Assembly (NCBI GenBank): GCA_002794775.1
Contig: NBAY01000031.1
Span: 248,001-312,000 of the forward strand
Reading direction: 5' to 3'
Source: Porodaedalea pini
Taxonomy: Eukaryota; Basidiomycota; Agaricomycetes; Hymenochaetales; Hymenochaetaceae
Length of the DNA: 64,000 bases
Shown: in pieces, positions 47,249 through 59,753 of the stretch
Position numbering within the stretch: position 1 is the stretch's first letter
Layout of the letters: each line of letters opens with the position of its first letter
Translations under genes and position numbers: made by a program
The notes under the pieces: model-generated
Told to the model about the DNA's origin: nothing
Database searches by the model: none
The model's input: the letters and a program-made list of their open reading frames with translations, nothing else

Positions 47249-49080
47249 ATGTTCGACATGCTGGGACTGCGCGCCCGCGCACATTGGCCGCCGCGTTTGT
47301 GCCCAAGCACGTCTTTATCGTCCTTGGCGGGCGTGTTGGCCGTCGCGCTCGCGGTCCTCCCCGGCGCACGAGCGCAGCAAAATCTCACCGACGCGCAGGT
47401 TGCCATAGTCGTGCAGCGCCTTGCGGATGGCGCCACGCATAGGTGAGCCGTTGGCTCTCTCTGTTTGTCTGTGTTGGGATGTGCGGCGGGCGGACAGGCG
47501 GGAGCTGTCGGTGTTTGGGGAAGGCTTCCTGTCAGGAACGGCGTGCTATAGTCTATAGGCGTTACATTGTAGGCGCACAAAGCTTCGGGATCGACGTGCG
47601 TACGCGGTCCGTTCGGGACGTAAAGAGCACTACAGCCACAAGGCGTTTCCCGACTTGCACGGGTGGCGGCGCGGCGGCGTTGTCAATTTCCTAACTCCAA
47701 ACGCTATTTTTATCCTAAATCTGTTCGAACTTCACCAACTGATCCTCCTCTGTTCCGTAGCTGGGAATTTGGCACGCGCGAGCAGACGCTCATCGAGCTC
47801 AACACGCCGTCCTTCTCCGTGCTCAACAACACCGCCCTCCCACCGTCCAGCTCCGCGCCTGACTCGCTCTCGAACGTGTTGCAGATCATCACGAAGGTCG
47901 TCGAGAACAAGACATCCACCGTTGCAGCGGAGAAGATCAGCGGTCCGCAGCCGCTTTTCGTCAATGACAGCAGTGCGGCTGACCCCGCGAGCAATGGCGT
48001 CGCTGCGCTGATTGCGAACTGGACCGGACAGAGTAATAGCAGTGTGAACTTTGGACAGGCGGCGGCGGACCAGATGGCGTATCTTTGGTCTTCTGCTGTG
48101 CCGAAGACGAGCGATGGCGCGTTCAGCCATCGTGTTGAGGAGGTTCAGCTCTGGTGCGCTTTGTTCCCCGTTGTCCGTGCCTCAAAACAACAATAATTTC
48201 TTGTGCGCAGGTCCGATTTCGTATACATGGTCCCGCCCTTCCTCGCCTACTACGGCGTGATGACCGCTAACCAATCAATGGTCTCCGAAGGATACAATCA
48301 GATTTCGCTGTACCGCAAATATCTGCGCGACGCGTCCAATGGGAGTCTGTGGAGGCACGTTGTGATGGGCAGCGACTTCCAGGATAACGGCTTCTGGAGC
48401 ACGGGAAATGGGTGGGCGGCGGCGGGTATGCTTCGTGTTCTTGGGACGATACAGAATAGCCAGTATGCGCATACGATGAAGAATGAGATCAAGGATCTGA
48501 AGAATTGGGTGAATGAGATACATGATGGGATGTACGCGCATATCGTGAGTGTTCATGTTTGTCTGAGAGAAGAATAGGTCTTATAATGGTATGCAAATGC
48601 TAGCGCGACGACGGTCTGTTCCACAACTACGTGAACAACAACTCGACATTCGCCGACGCGAGCTCCGCCGCGCTCCTCGCCTCAACCGTGTACCGCCACG
48701 CACTCCTCACCTCCACGCACAAGCACCTCCCCAACGCCGAATCCGTGCGTCGCGCGCTCTGGGCGCCCTCCGGCACCGGCAACGACTTCGTCAACACCTC
48801 CTCCCTGTCGAACATGACGCACTTTACATCCACCGGCTGGCTCACGCCCGTCGTGAACCCAGACTCGTATGGGAATGAGGGGTCGGAGAGCCCCGAGGCG
48901 CAGGCGTTTGTGGTGCAGATGTATGCGGCGTGGAGGGATTGGGCGGATAATGGCGCGGTTGGGGTGAGTGGGGGTGCTGGGCGTGTGTCGGCGCCGCCGA
49001 GCTTTGTGGTGCTGGTTGCTGTGGGTGTGTTGGTTAGTGCGCTGACGTCTTGGGTCGGCGCGCCTGTTGGTGGGTCGTAG
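47249..49080 (+). CDS. Six-hairpin glycosidase (GH88/GH105-like), copy C, intact
   Basis: Four exons, 47249-47442, 47761-48153, 48211-48544 and 48604-49080, join in phase to 465 residues. N-terminus MFDMLGLRARAHW is followed by a hydrophobic segment (SLAGVLAVALAVLPGARA) and QQNLTDAQVAIVVQRL, so the product is probably secreted. Domain blocks: FGTREQTLIELNTPSF, SNGVAALIANWTGQSNSS, SDFVYMVPPFLAYYGV, FWSTGNGWAAAGMLRVLGTI, DDGLFHNYVNNNSTFADASS and SPEAQAFVVQMYAAWRDW. The C-terminus ends in a hydrophobic stretch (FVVLVAVGVLVSALTSWV), suggesting a GPI or membrane anchor. Intron 3 has a normal GTGAGT donor, unlike A and B. GH88 and GH105 cannot be told apart by eye; substrate is unknown but likely a plant or fungal wall glycan. 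Confidence 0.8.
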
Positions 49081-49250
49081 CCGTCCGGAACCTCGCGCCT
49101 GGATTCTGTGCCCTCATCCTCATGCACGGATCGCATGGTCTCCTCGCCCTTACTTATATCGGCAAAACACTACTTCCGACAGTGTACGACAAACGCCTAT
49201 CCACGCTACGCTAGACGATTATACGACTAATCTCCTTGACGCAACACCCT

Positions 49251-50531
49251 TTGTTATTCTCTGACGCCGTGACGTTCCTTCGTACGTTCTCTGTACCCGC
49301 AGACTTGACTTTTCTCGGGCCTTTCTGCCTTTAAAATGTACTGTAGAACCGTATTTTACTTCTCCCATCTCCCTACCGCGTTCTCCCTCCTCTTTTCTTC
49401 TTTATTATTACCTTTGACTGTCCCGCCTATTCTGTTGGCCGATGTACGTTGTGATCTCCTATCTTGTATACGCGTCCTTCCGACCTATTCGCTCATTCCT
49501 GTTGTTGGTTATTGGTTATTGCAGGCTTTTAGACGGGCTGTTGTTTCGTTTTCATCTCGTTTCGTTTCGTTTCGTTTCGTTCGAGGTCGATGGATGGTTT
49601 TCTTGATTATGGTACAAGAGACTCTTGCATTGCACTTGCGGTTTCTTGTTTATTAGTAACAGGTGTTCTTGAATAGCCCTTCCCTTTTGGTTCCCGCGCG
49701 AGCATTAATATTTGGTTACGCTCGCGTTAATGTTCATGTACGTTTTCTGAGTTTCTTGAATATTCTGTACGTCTCTGGCTTGGTTGTCTTGGTTATCTTA
49801 ATTTGTTGGTTGTTCGAGAGACACTGGACGTAACATGCATGGAGCGTGAGGCGGACGAGAGCGCAATAATGATCTTCGCTATTCCGACTTCATTCATGCG
49901 GAATGTCTAGATCTGACCTTGCACGCCTCGGTCGAAACAGATGAGAATCAAATCATCAGCAAGTTCAAAAGACAAGGAAGGGTATGGATGAGATGAATCC
50001 ATGAAATGGGTTAAGAAACGACTCGAAATGCATAGGGAATAGGGAGGAAGAACAAGAGTACGTGATGAGGAGCGGTTGGACAGTATCCGACGGTTCCAGG
50101 GAGGCGATATGCAAAGAAAGAATAATGTGTTCGCCAAAGCAAGAATGCTCGAGTCGAAATGTGGAGGGAACTTGCTCGTCTGCGCAGATGCTGCTGATCC
50201 TACGGCGTCTCCGGAATCTGGAGAAGGGTACGTGATAATGAGCCTCTGATGCATGGGGAAGGACGGTGGCAGCTTAGTAGCATATATTCATTGGTGAGAG
50301 AGTGTGAGATGTGTCACAAATCGCCTCAGGACATTAATATTGACGTGATAGGAATGAAGAAGACAGCGTTGTTTGGAGAAGAACGCTGGAAAGGTAAAAT
50401 TAGGGATATATGGGCTCGAGACGTTGCTGGGTGGATTCAGAGAGGAAAATGAAAACGTCGGTAAGGGGTGCTGAGAGGAAAGCTAAGGAGGGGCCGGACA
50501 TAGCTGGCTAGAGAACTCAAAGGCGTCCTCC
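49251..50531 (+). repeat. Segmental duplication, left copy
   Basis: Begins TTGTTATTCTCTGACGCCGTGACG and ends at AAAGGCGTCCTCC; it recurs in the same orientation at 62695-63990. It covers the 3' flank of GH copy C and about 1 kb of sequence without recognised genes. The TTTCG-type microsatellite at 49553-49580 differs in sequence and length from its partner (TTTGG type near 62980-63000). Confidence 0.85.
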
Positions 50532-52136
50532 ACGAGGGGAACGGAATATGATGGTCTTGTTCTTCAGGCTATAGCGATTAACGCCCATCTCTTTGGACAA
50601 AACGCGCTACACTGTGACCTCGTTATCCGATACGTCCTACGCAGCAACTTTATACCGCCTGTGCCACGAGTTCCGCTGTGTGCCGTCTTCTTTCACTAGA
50701 CGAGATAGTCGCTGTCACGATGCTACGGTCTGACTTGAAGGTTGAGGTAAGAAGCCATGGCATACCCTGCGCCGTACTAGCAGTGCAGCCACCGTCATCA
50801 AGCTAAAGTCCCAACGGACGACTCCATGGGCACATCAAAAGGTATCAGTCCTAGACTCATGGTCCGTGTCAATGGGCCGCTGGCGCTCCCCAGCTATGAT
50901 GGCTATCCCAAGTTTGTCCTCTCCCCAGATTCGGCGACCAATTTTCAAGAAGAATCTCAGGGTTCGTGCCAGTGAGCGCAGGGAGCGGCACAGGTCGCAG
51001 CACTAGTAGTTCATAGGCTTGTCGGCGAAGTAGGCCATAGGAGCACAGTAAGACTTCGTAGTCTCATTCTGGACGCGTTTATCCCTTCGAACAACGGTCC
51101 ATCAATGCATGGAAGGTTAATTTCGGAAGTGCAGTACTAGTGAGATCGAGGGAATGTGTGATCGGTTCTTTGCTTTCCCCGAAAGGCAGAACGGTCATCG
51201 ATTTTCAACACTAGTTCTGTTGCGCGAAACGGAACTTCGCTGCTCTCCTCCCGCCCTATCTCAGTGATCAGATTCCATTTGATGAATATGCAAGACCCAT
51301 TTGCAAGGATCCTCGTATCCTTCAGTGCTATGGGGGTATTCACGCACCGCCGCACTGGCACATGTAAACTGGCCCTCACTGATTGTTTCCGAGTCGCACA
51401 GCAATAGCAGGTCCCTTTTACAACATGCATATGTTGAACATCGGAATGGCCTTGGTAGTGGAAGTGTGTATTTCTTCGCCTCGGCGCCTCCTGTGGGAGA
51501 CAGTCGGCCTTAGAACGCCAGTCTCCCTGATACATGAAGAAATGCGGCACAATACGACACAGCGTCAATTGAAAGCGTGTACTTGCGGTCATCGCATTCC
51601 ACCTCATTCAAAAGTGCCTTACATGGGCTCTCCATGCTAGGGCTTTGAATAGATGCTTTCTCGAGTCGCAAAAGGAGCGCGCAGCACGGCATTTAGAAAG
51701 ACAGACACTGAGACCCAACAGCAATGAGCGTACGATGCCGGTGGTTTACGTTCAAGGCCGCAGTCAAACTTCAGGTCACAGTAAATAGTCGCTCGATCAC
51801 GTGATTGATTATCTCGTGTAGCACAAGTTGAACGTGTACTTCACTCCGTCTTCGACTCTGAACATGCTTATTGCTCATTGTGGACCACTTTCTCGCTTTA
51901 CCAATTTAATGCACTCGGAAAGTCTTCGGAATGAAAATCAATGACTAGGAAAAGAAATTAGTTTGGGAGTCACAAAATGCCTGTGTGCGCTTCTCGATCA
52001 TGATGGCTTGAGCCTCATGGGAGCCTGCATGCACGGCCTCAGCCTCTAATGACTTCCGCCTTGCGTCGCCCACTACTCTTGCTTTCAACCTTCACCATCG
52101 TCCCCTCGACTGGGCTACCTACACCCCAGACCTGCC
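50532..52136. other. Upstream of the NLR gene, no gene recognised
   Basis: 1.6 kb without a recognisable coding family. An open frame at 51137-51607 (minus) has no homology that I can name. The NLR promoter should be in the last few hundred bases; no clear TATA. Confidence 0.45.
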
Positions 52137-55100
52137 ATGTCTCAGCTGCAACAGCTTCAAGCCAGTCCACGGCCACATGATCAAGACCGGTAAGTCGTTA
52201 GTCTTCCATCTGCGTCAGACGGCAGACACACTGATCTCGATCAACTTCCCAGATTCCTTCATCTAAAGGGTATTCTGTTCTATCCGTATCTCTGCACATA
52301 TGTCCTGACTGTTAATACAGAAATCATCGTCGACTTCGCTGAGCGTCGCCCAAATTCTGACCTCAAAATCAAATTCAAGGACAAGTCGGGATTCGAGACC
52401 AAGTCCGACGTATTCAAAAAGGCGGACTCTGTTCATTGGAAGGCCGATATGTCTGTATTGTGTACCCACATCACCCTACCAATCTGATTATTTTGTGTAG
52501 CTATGTCAAATGTTCCACGGAGGCGGTTTTGACGATCCGGAACGGTTTTTTCAACAACTCAATCGCTGAGATTCCTCTGACATTCAACCCGGATGAGTTC
52601 GGTGAAGATAAAACAGTTGAGCGGAAAGGTGTGCAGGATCGGTTCCAGAGTACGAAGGCGTACGATTGACACTTCTTCAGACACGAAAAGTGGAGCTAGC
52701 GTGTATATGATTATTGCGGTGTCGAAGTCGGTGAGTGAAGGCTTAAGGCTCTTTAAAAGTGACTAAATCCCATGCCGCGGTCAAGAGTCCGTTGATGTTG
52801 CACGTCTCCTTGGCACTCAAGCTTGCAGCGCTCTTGCAGCAAAGGTCTCCATGCTAGACACGCTCGACAAGGTCCTTGACTTCTTAGACATTGTAAAGCT
52901 TGGAGGCAGTGCAGCTGAGGTCAGATATTTCGATCACAGTTTCCTGTATGAGTCACTAAAGCAAGGCTCTGAAACAGGTGAACACTCATGCAAAGATCGC
53001 TGTCGGCGTAGTCTCTCAAGCATTAGCCGTACGTTGTCTCTGATAGATTTTTCTTCGGCTACTCACTGTCATTTTAAGAAACTCCGAGAGATCCCGACAT
53101 GTCACAAGCAGCTCGTTGCGATCATGAATGACTTGGTATCAATACTCCCCGTGATGAAGGCAGCTCTAGGGCGCATCCAGGACACCGAATGCCGAGAGCT
53201 TCTCCATAGCTTTGTCAACTTTGTAAAGGAGACGTCGGAGGGATTGATCAAATACGCTTCTCGATCCACAACAGGTGAGAAATACTCGGCTTCCTTACTC
53301 AAATATTTCTTATCCCGGCACGCAGAACTGTTAGTTCTGAACTGGTATAAGTCGAAGAAGGACGATGTTGGTAAGCTGAAGGACCAATCGATGCGTTTGA
53401 AGCAAAACCTCGGCCTTGCGTTGAACTTCGATATTCAGAAAGCTGCCTCAGAGCTCCGTAAGTGCCGAGCAATTCCAAAGAGCTATCGAGCACTTACTAG
53501 TCACAGGTCAAGGACAGATAAAGCATGAGGATGAGGAGATTCTCAAGCGCATTAAGCCACCCAGATTCAGCTTCTTCGACCCACGTCACTGCTGCATGCC
53601 GCGTACGCGAGTGTTTCTTCTGCAGAATATCGCGTCGTTCGCGCTCTCGGATGAGTATTCGTCAAGATTGTATTGGTTATTTGGTATTGCAGGATCTGGG
53701 AAGAGTTCTGTCGCATCGTCTGTCGCATTTGCATTGCACAGTCAGGATCGATTGTCTGGCTCGTTCTTTTGCAAGAGAGACGTTCCGGAACTAAGGAATG
53801 CTATCAATCTCATACACACCCTGGCGTATTCGATTGCCAGGGTATGCTCGTCCTACAGGAGCGTTCTTTTGGACGAGCTAAAGGAAGATTCGGAAATCGA
53901 GGACAAAGCACTACAACTACAGTTCGAAGCGCTACTTTCAGGCCCATTGCACAAGGTTTCCCAGAGTCCGCCTCATGAGCCGATCATCATTGTTATAGAC
54001 GCTTTGGATGAATGCGACGAGAACAAAACTATATCTTTTTTCCTCGCACAGATGATGATCCTTGCACCATGGCTCAGGCTTATCGTCACAAGCAGGCCTT
54101 TACCAGATATTGAAAAGGGACTGCAGCTGCCCGAAGGGCTCATGACACGATGCGACTTATTCACTCAAGACGTTGACGAGGACATCCTGTCATTCATTCG
54201 ATGGCAATTTTCGCCCCAAGGTTCACTAGTGGATCTTCAGGCGTATGTGACAGATACTCAGATTAGGGCCCTTGGTCAGAAGTCGTTTGGACTTTTCATC
54301 TGGATCGCCACCGTTATGTCGTATGTCAGTGGGTTGATATTTGGGAAACTTGATGCGATAGAGGAGATACTTTGCTCAGGTAATGCGTCTAATCCAGAGG
54401 CAGAACTCGATGGATTGTACCTGCGAGTACTTCACAGTGTTGCGGGATCTTCGGCGGCCAACAAAAAGACGGTGAAACTCATCGTTGGTCTGATATATGT
54501 GACGTCGAGAAACAGGTCAGTTCCCGCCAATGCTCTGCATGCATTCATTTCCGGGGCCGGCATCCGTGTCTTACCACAGGAACTGGAGGGTGTGTTGCGG
54601 CAACTAGGGTCGATTCTTACTACGGACTCACAGACGGATGCTATCCGAGTGTGCCATCCTTCGTTCCTCGACTTCATCGGAAGCCAGGCGAGGTCCAGGG
54701 ACTTTTGGACGAAAACAGTAGAGTTGGATGCAACCATGGCGAAGCAGTGCTTTGAAATCATGGAGGCTGGGCTGAAGTTCAACATTTGCGGACTGGAATC
54801 GTCGTATGTTCGCAATGTCGATGTGGTTGATCTCGAGAAGCGCGTGGCTGGTTGTATACCTCGGGAGCTGCAGTATAGCTGCTTCTACTGGCTAGACCAT
54901 CTGTCTAAATCCGATGATCAGTGTAAACGAGAGATGGGGGACATACTGCACAGCTTTTTATGCGAAACAAAGTCGGTGTACTGGCTGGAGGCATTGAGTC
55001 TGATGTCAGAGCTCAAAGCAGCAAACACCATTCTGCAGAAACTCCAAAGTGTCTACAAGGTCGGAGATAATGGTCGCAATCGTTTAAAATAACAACTGAC

Positions 55101-57619
55101 TTCGCGACTTGCGCACACGCAGGATGATGCAAAGCTTTGTAATGCAGCCTCGGACCTGTACCGGTTTGTAACAGGACTCCACGAGCCGATGTCGACGAGC
55201 ACTCCGCACATCTACGTTTCAGCGCTGCTCTGGGCACCATCCGAGTCCATGGTCACAAAGTCACACGGTTGCAAATTTAAAAATTCGCAGCACGTTTTGG
55301 CCGGACGCAATGCAAACTGGCCCGTTAGCTTACAGACATTAACCACTGAATCCAGCGTAACCTGTGTCCAATACTCTCCAGATGGAACCCGAATCATCTG
55401 TGGGTCTTCCGACTCGACGATTCGGATGTGGGATGCTGGGAGCGGCGCTCCAGTTGGCGAGCCACTTCGAGGCCATACGGGCGAGGTCTTGTCTGTTGGG
55501 TACTCTCCAGATGGAACCCGAATCATCTCTGGGTCTGACGACTTGACGATTCGGATGTGGGATGCTGAGAGCGGCGCTCCGATCGGCGAGCCACTTCGAG
55601 GCCATACGGGCGGGGTTTGCTCTGTTGGGTACTCTCCAGATGGAACCCGAATCATCTCTGGGTCTGACGACTCGACGACTCGGATGTGGGATGCCGAGAG
55701 CGGCACTCCAGTTGGCGAGCCACTTCGAGGCCATACGGGCTGGGTCAACTCTGTTGGGTACTCTCCAGATGGAACCCGAATCATCTCTGGGTCTTTAGAC
55801 AAGACGATTCGGATGTGGGATGCTGAGAGCGGCGCTCCCATTGGCGAGCCACTTCGGGCCATACGGGCTGGGTCAACTCTGTTGGGTACTCTCCAGATGG
55901 AAACCGAATCATCTCTGGGTCTTTAGACAAGACGATTCGGATGTGGGATGCTGAGAGCGGCGCTCCAGTTGGCGAGCCGCTTCGAGGACATACGGACCAG
56001 GTCAACTCTGTTGGGTACTCTCCAGATGGAAACCGAATCATCTCTGGGTCTGACGACTTGACGATTCGGATGTGGGATGCTGAGAGCGGCGCTCCCGTTG
56101 GCGAGCCGCTTAGAGGCCATACGGGCGAGGTCAACTCTGTTGCGTATGCTCTAGATGGAAACCGAATCATCTCTGGGTCTTTCGACTCGACGATTCGGAT
56201 GTGGGATGCTGAGAGCGGCGCTCCAGTTGGCGAGCCACTTCGAGGCCATACGGGCGAGGTCAACTCTGTTGCGTACGCTCCAGATGGAAACCGAATCATT
56301 TCTGGGTCTTTCGACGAGACGATTCGGATGTGGGATGCTGAGAGCGGCGCTCCAGTTGGCGAGCCACTTCGAGGCCATGCGGGCGAGGTCAACTCTGTTG
56401 CGTACGCTCCAGATGGAAACCGAATCATTTCTGGGTCTTTCGACGAGACGATTCGGATGTGGGATGCTGAGAGCGGCGCACCTGTCGGCGAGCCACTTCG
56501 AGGCCATACGGGCTGGGTCAGATCTGTTAGGTACTCTCCAGATGGAACCCGAATTATCTCTGGGTCTGACGACTCGACGATTCGGATTTGGGATGCCGAG
56601 AGCGGCGCTCCCATTGGCGAGCCACTTCGGGGCCATACGGGCTGGGTCAACTCTGTTGGGTACTCTCCAGATGGAAACCGAATCATCTCTGGGTCTTTGG
56701 ACTCGACGATTCGGATGTGGGATGCCGAGAGCGGCGCTCCCATTGGCGAGCCACTTCGGGGCCATATGGGCTGGGTCAACTCTGTTGGGTACTCTCCAGA
56801 TGGAAGCCGAATCATCTCTGGGTCTTTAGACAAGACGATTCGGATGTGGGATGCCGAGAGCGGCGCTCCTGTCGGCGAGCCACTTCGAGGCCATACGGGC
56901 GGGGTCTTGTCTGTTGGGCACTCTCCAGATGGAACCCGAATTATCTCTGGGTCTGACGACTCGACGATTCGGATTTGGGATGCTGAGAGCGGCGCTCCGA
57001 TCGGCGAGCCGCTTCGAGGACATACGGGCGGGGTCTTGTTTGTTGGGTACTCTCCAGATGGAACCCGAATCATCTCTGGGTCTGACGACTCGACGATTCG
57101 GATTTGGGATGCTGAGAGCGGCGCTCCCGTTGGCGAGCCGCTTCGAGGTCATACTTTCCGGGTCTGGTCTGTTGTGTACTCTCCAGATGGAAACCGAGTC
57201 ATCTCTGGGTCTGACGACTCGACGATTCGGATGTGTGGAATGCTGAGAGCGGCGCACCTGTCAGCGAATTAGCTCAGGGCGGGAGTCGTTGGAGTCCTGA
57301 TGGCGAATGCTTTGTATCAGTCTCCGAGACTACTTTCACAGGCGAAGAATCAAGTAACGAATCAGACTTAGAGAGTAGCACCTCCGACAAAGAACCACGC
57401 ATCATATACTCGAGTATTCCTTCGAGTATTCCTCTTGATGGATGGATCCGAACGTCTGATGGAGGTCTGCTGTTGTGGGTCCCTCACGAGTATCGAAATG
57501 GCGTATGTGATATGAGTCTGGCATGCATGCCATACAATGCAGACGGGCATCCGGTCAAAATCGACTGGAAAGGTCTCTACAATGCTTGGATAGAACTCAG
57601 GGACGAAGAGAAGGCATAG
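52137..57619 (+). pseudogene. C2-NACHT-WD40 NLR (STAND NTPase), frame-broken
   Basis: A fungal NOD-like receptor. Exons: 52137-52189, 52253-52450, 52501 to about 52649 or 52669, to 52730, 52788-53457, 53507-55059 and 55123-57619. The N-terminal part is C2-like (DLKIKFKDKSGFETK, VHWKAD, STEAVLTIRNG). A helical linker follows (LDTLDKVLDFLDIVKLGGSAAE). The NACHT domain has Walker A GIAGSGKSS and Walker B IIIVIDALDECDE, LRLIVTSRPLPDIEKGL and the winged-helix motif IRVCHPSFLDFI. Fifteen WD40 repeats of 43 residues follow, then a conserved tail (DGWIRTSDGGLLLWVPHEYRNG). Breaks: a frame shift or a 31-nt intron near 52650-52680; one base missing at 55855-55858; two extra bases at 57231-57240. Such receptors use the repeats to sense ligands and trigger allorecognition or defence cell death. 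The breaks at G runs could also be assembly errors. Confidence 0.85.
55372..57260 (+). repeat. WD40 repeat array, 15 units of 129 bp
   Basis: Fifteen tandem 129-bp units encode repeats of the form GHTGxVxSVxYSPDGxRIISGSxDxTIRMWDAESGAPVGEPLR. Units are nearly identical except at a few codons: after GHT (GE, GG, GW, DQ, FR), after V (L, C, N, R, W), at the T/N/S before RI, and around SGS-x-D-x-T (D/L/F/S and S/L/K/E). 129 is a multiple of three, so unit gain or loss would keep frame. Confidence 0.92.
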
Positions 57620-58598
57620 TGATTTGAGGTGAGCATAGTAATTCTCAAATCCTTGCCAGTGTTGCGTGTCTCACTGTCTTTGTTTCTGAACGCAGGCAAT
57701 TGCATGTTGAAAGTATACATATCTGAGTAGAATAGCTTTCATATAATGTACTCACGCCTTGTGCAATATCTATTTCGACCAACCGCCTTGCTTTTTAGTT
57801 GAAGTACTCTGAATTGGACGTTGACCTTACAACCGGATTTCGACGTACGTCGCATCATTTCTGGAACTAATGACGATGAGGAGAATACTCTGAGCGGCAC
57901 TTCCGTGGACGACCTACCTGGACCGAAGTCCTTGCTATGCCTCTGAAGCCACAGGCACAGGCATGTTCCATGTCGTGACAGACGGTGAGTTGCGCGATGC
58001 GCAAGGATTTCCGTACGGTCCAAGCCACGAAGTCTCTTGCCGCGTGGCGATGAGCTGAATTTGACGCAAGTGACTCTCCTCATACGCCTTGCGCTGATAG
58101 CGAAAAAGAAGCGTGCAAAAATATATCAAGAATGCGATAGAAATTCAGCTATTATGATTCACGCGGAACACCCATTGTCTGCAATCACAGGAAAGGCAGC
58201 GGATTGCGGTTTTCAAGTTATAAATCTATTGAGACACATTACGCAGCAAGGAGCGAATATTAATAAGGTTGAAGGGACGTTCGGCCAGTAAGCGGAAGAG
58301 ATAGATAAAGGACGATATACAGAAAAGGATGCATAGACGTGAAAGACGTGGAAGGCATGAACTCGAGTTGCTAGTCCATAAAACATAGGTAGAAAAAAAG
58401 GGTGAGTAACTGTGAACAACACAGATGAATAAGTACTAGTGGAAAAGCTAGCTATACATTGGGCATCCGCACGGTAGCGGACATTCTATTTTATCACCAT
58501 CCATCGAATCGAGTAAAGAAATACAAAATTTTAATATGCAAGATGAATTGCATAGGATCACGTGGGACGGTTGGGTTGGGTTTGTGCAGTGAGCGCGC
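57620..58598. other. Downstream of the NLR, possible WD40 fragment
   Basis: No gene. At about 57835-57915 one frame reads RRIISGTNDDEENTLSGTSV, faintly like a WD40 unit (RIISGSDD...SGAPV), so a worn repeat may lie here. The rest shows no feature. Confidence 0.35.
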
Positions 58599-59753
58599 TC
58601 AGTTCGCAGACTTGAGGTCGGTGAACGCCTTTTGCACGACATCCGCCGCAGCGCGCACGATATCGCGCTCGACGTCATCTATGACGCGCGGAAGGGCACG
58701 CGTCGTGAACATTCACGAGTACCAATTCTTCGCCTCCTTCGTTGCTGGGTGTCTGAGCTGTTTGGGTCGCGACGTTCGGACCCCGTTTCACGTGGCGCAT
58801 GGACTCGAAGACGCGCGGTGTCGTGACGTCCGCAGGCAAACGCGGGATGGTGAGAAGCGACCACGGGATACTAGCGAAGGAGAAAGGAGCGTCGGTGGAC
58901 AAAGAAATGCCGTTCCATTCGACCTCATACCACTCGAAGTGTGCAACGGCCTTAGCTGCTGGCGCGGAGTTGATGTGGAGACCGCTGTGCGACCGTCCGA
59001 GCTTCGCAGATCTTTGGTACGGATGGGAGCGGGAGTAGACTTGGAACGCGTCCTCGATGTGCGATCGCGTGGGCGAGCATTGAATGCCTTTCGCGTGCCT
59101 TCTGGCACTTCAATATGCGGTTCTCTTCCTTGCGAGCCTCTCGGGTTCTGCCTTCCTCTGCCTCTGCTCTCTGTCCATACGCTCGGCTGCCAACCACTTG
59201 CGATTTCATTCCGCTCACTTGACATGCTCGGCTTCATGAATCTCGAAGGCACTCCCGAATGCGCATCGCCTCATTTGTGGTGCGCGTTGGTCGTTCTTCT
59301 TCCCTCTTTCTCAAGCCTTGTACGTTCTTGCTCACGCTGCCCGCCCTCGCGCTGTCTACGCTCATCTCCTTCCAGAGGGAAACTTCTGCATGCTCGCGGC
59401 ACGCACGCGCTCTTGGTTGAGGACTCATGGGACGAGCATCAGTAAAGTGATGTTTGCAGAGAGGGTTCATCGGAGGAACTGTTCGATGGTAGGGTGGTTC
59501 GGGAATACAAGCGGGGAGGTCATCGGGGGACCAACCATTGGAACTCGTAAAGAAGGCAGAAGCAGAGCCAGTACCACTGGGTAACCAAAAGTCGTCAGGT
59601 ATATCTTCGTCCAGACCAACGGCAGGAGACGGTGGAGGAATAAACTCGGGCTGGACGAACGAGCTCGGGTACGCGCATGGCGCATTAGAGGGAGCCGGTG
59701 GGCGTGGGGGAGTTGCCACACGCGCCGAAGTTCGGGATGAAGTTGTTGTACAT
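58599..59753 (-). pseudogene. Decayed paralogue of the coiled-coil gene at 28.8 kb
   Basis: On the minus strand from an ATG near 59753 (MYNNFIPNFGACGN) to TGA at 58601-58599, several frames carry pieces of one protein in order: FVQPEFIPPPSPAVGLDED, a charged helix EARKEENRILKCQKARERH, WYEVEWNGISLSTDAPFSF with ASIPWSLLTIPRLPADVT, then KEAKNWYS and the end RVIDDVERDIVRAAADVVQK. The last two blocks match the C-terminus of the 28779-30356 product (YNERWQWL, FSSVPWPL, EAANNVQKALVLL). In-frame stops (after PTGSL, and after NWYS) and frame changes show that it is not functional. Confidence 0.6.

Noticed and set aside
41070..49080. GH76 (DFG5/DCW1-like mannosidase) identity for the three glycosidase genes
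   Set aside because: GH76 has a characteristic double-Asp motif that is absent here. The STGNGWAAAGMLRVL block and length fit six-hairpin GH88/GH105-type proteins better.
55781..57073. 430-residue minus-strand open frame and other long alternative frames in the WD40 region
   Set aside because: They mirror the 129-bp repeat unit: with a period divisible by three, any frame lacking a stop in one unit stays open through all of them.
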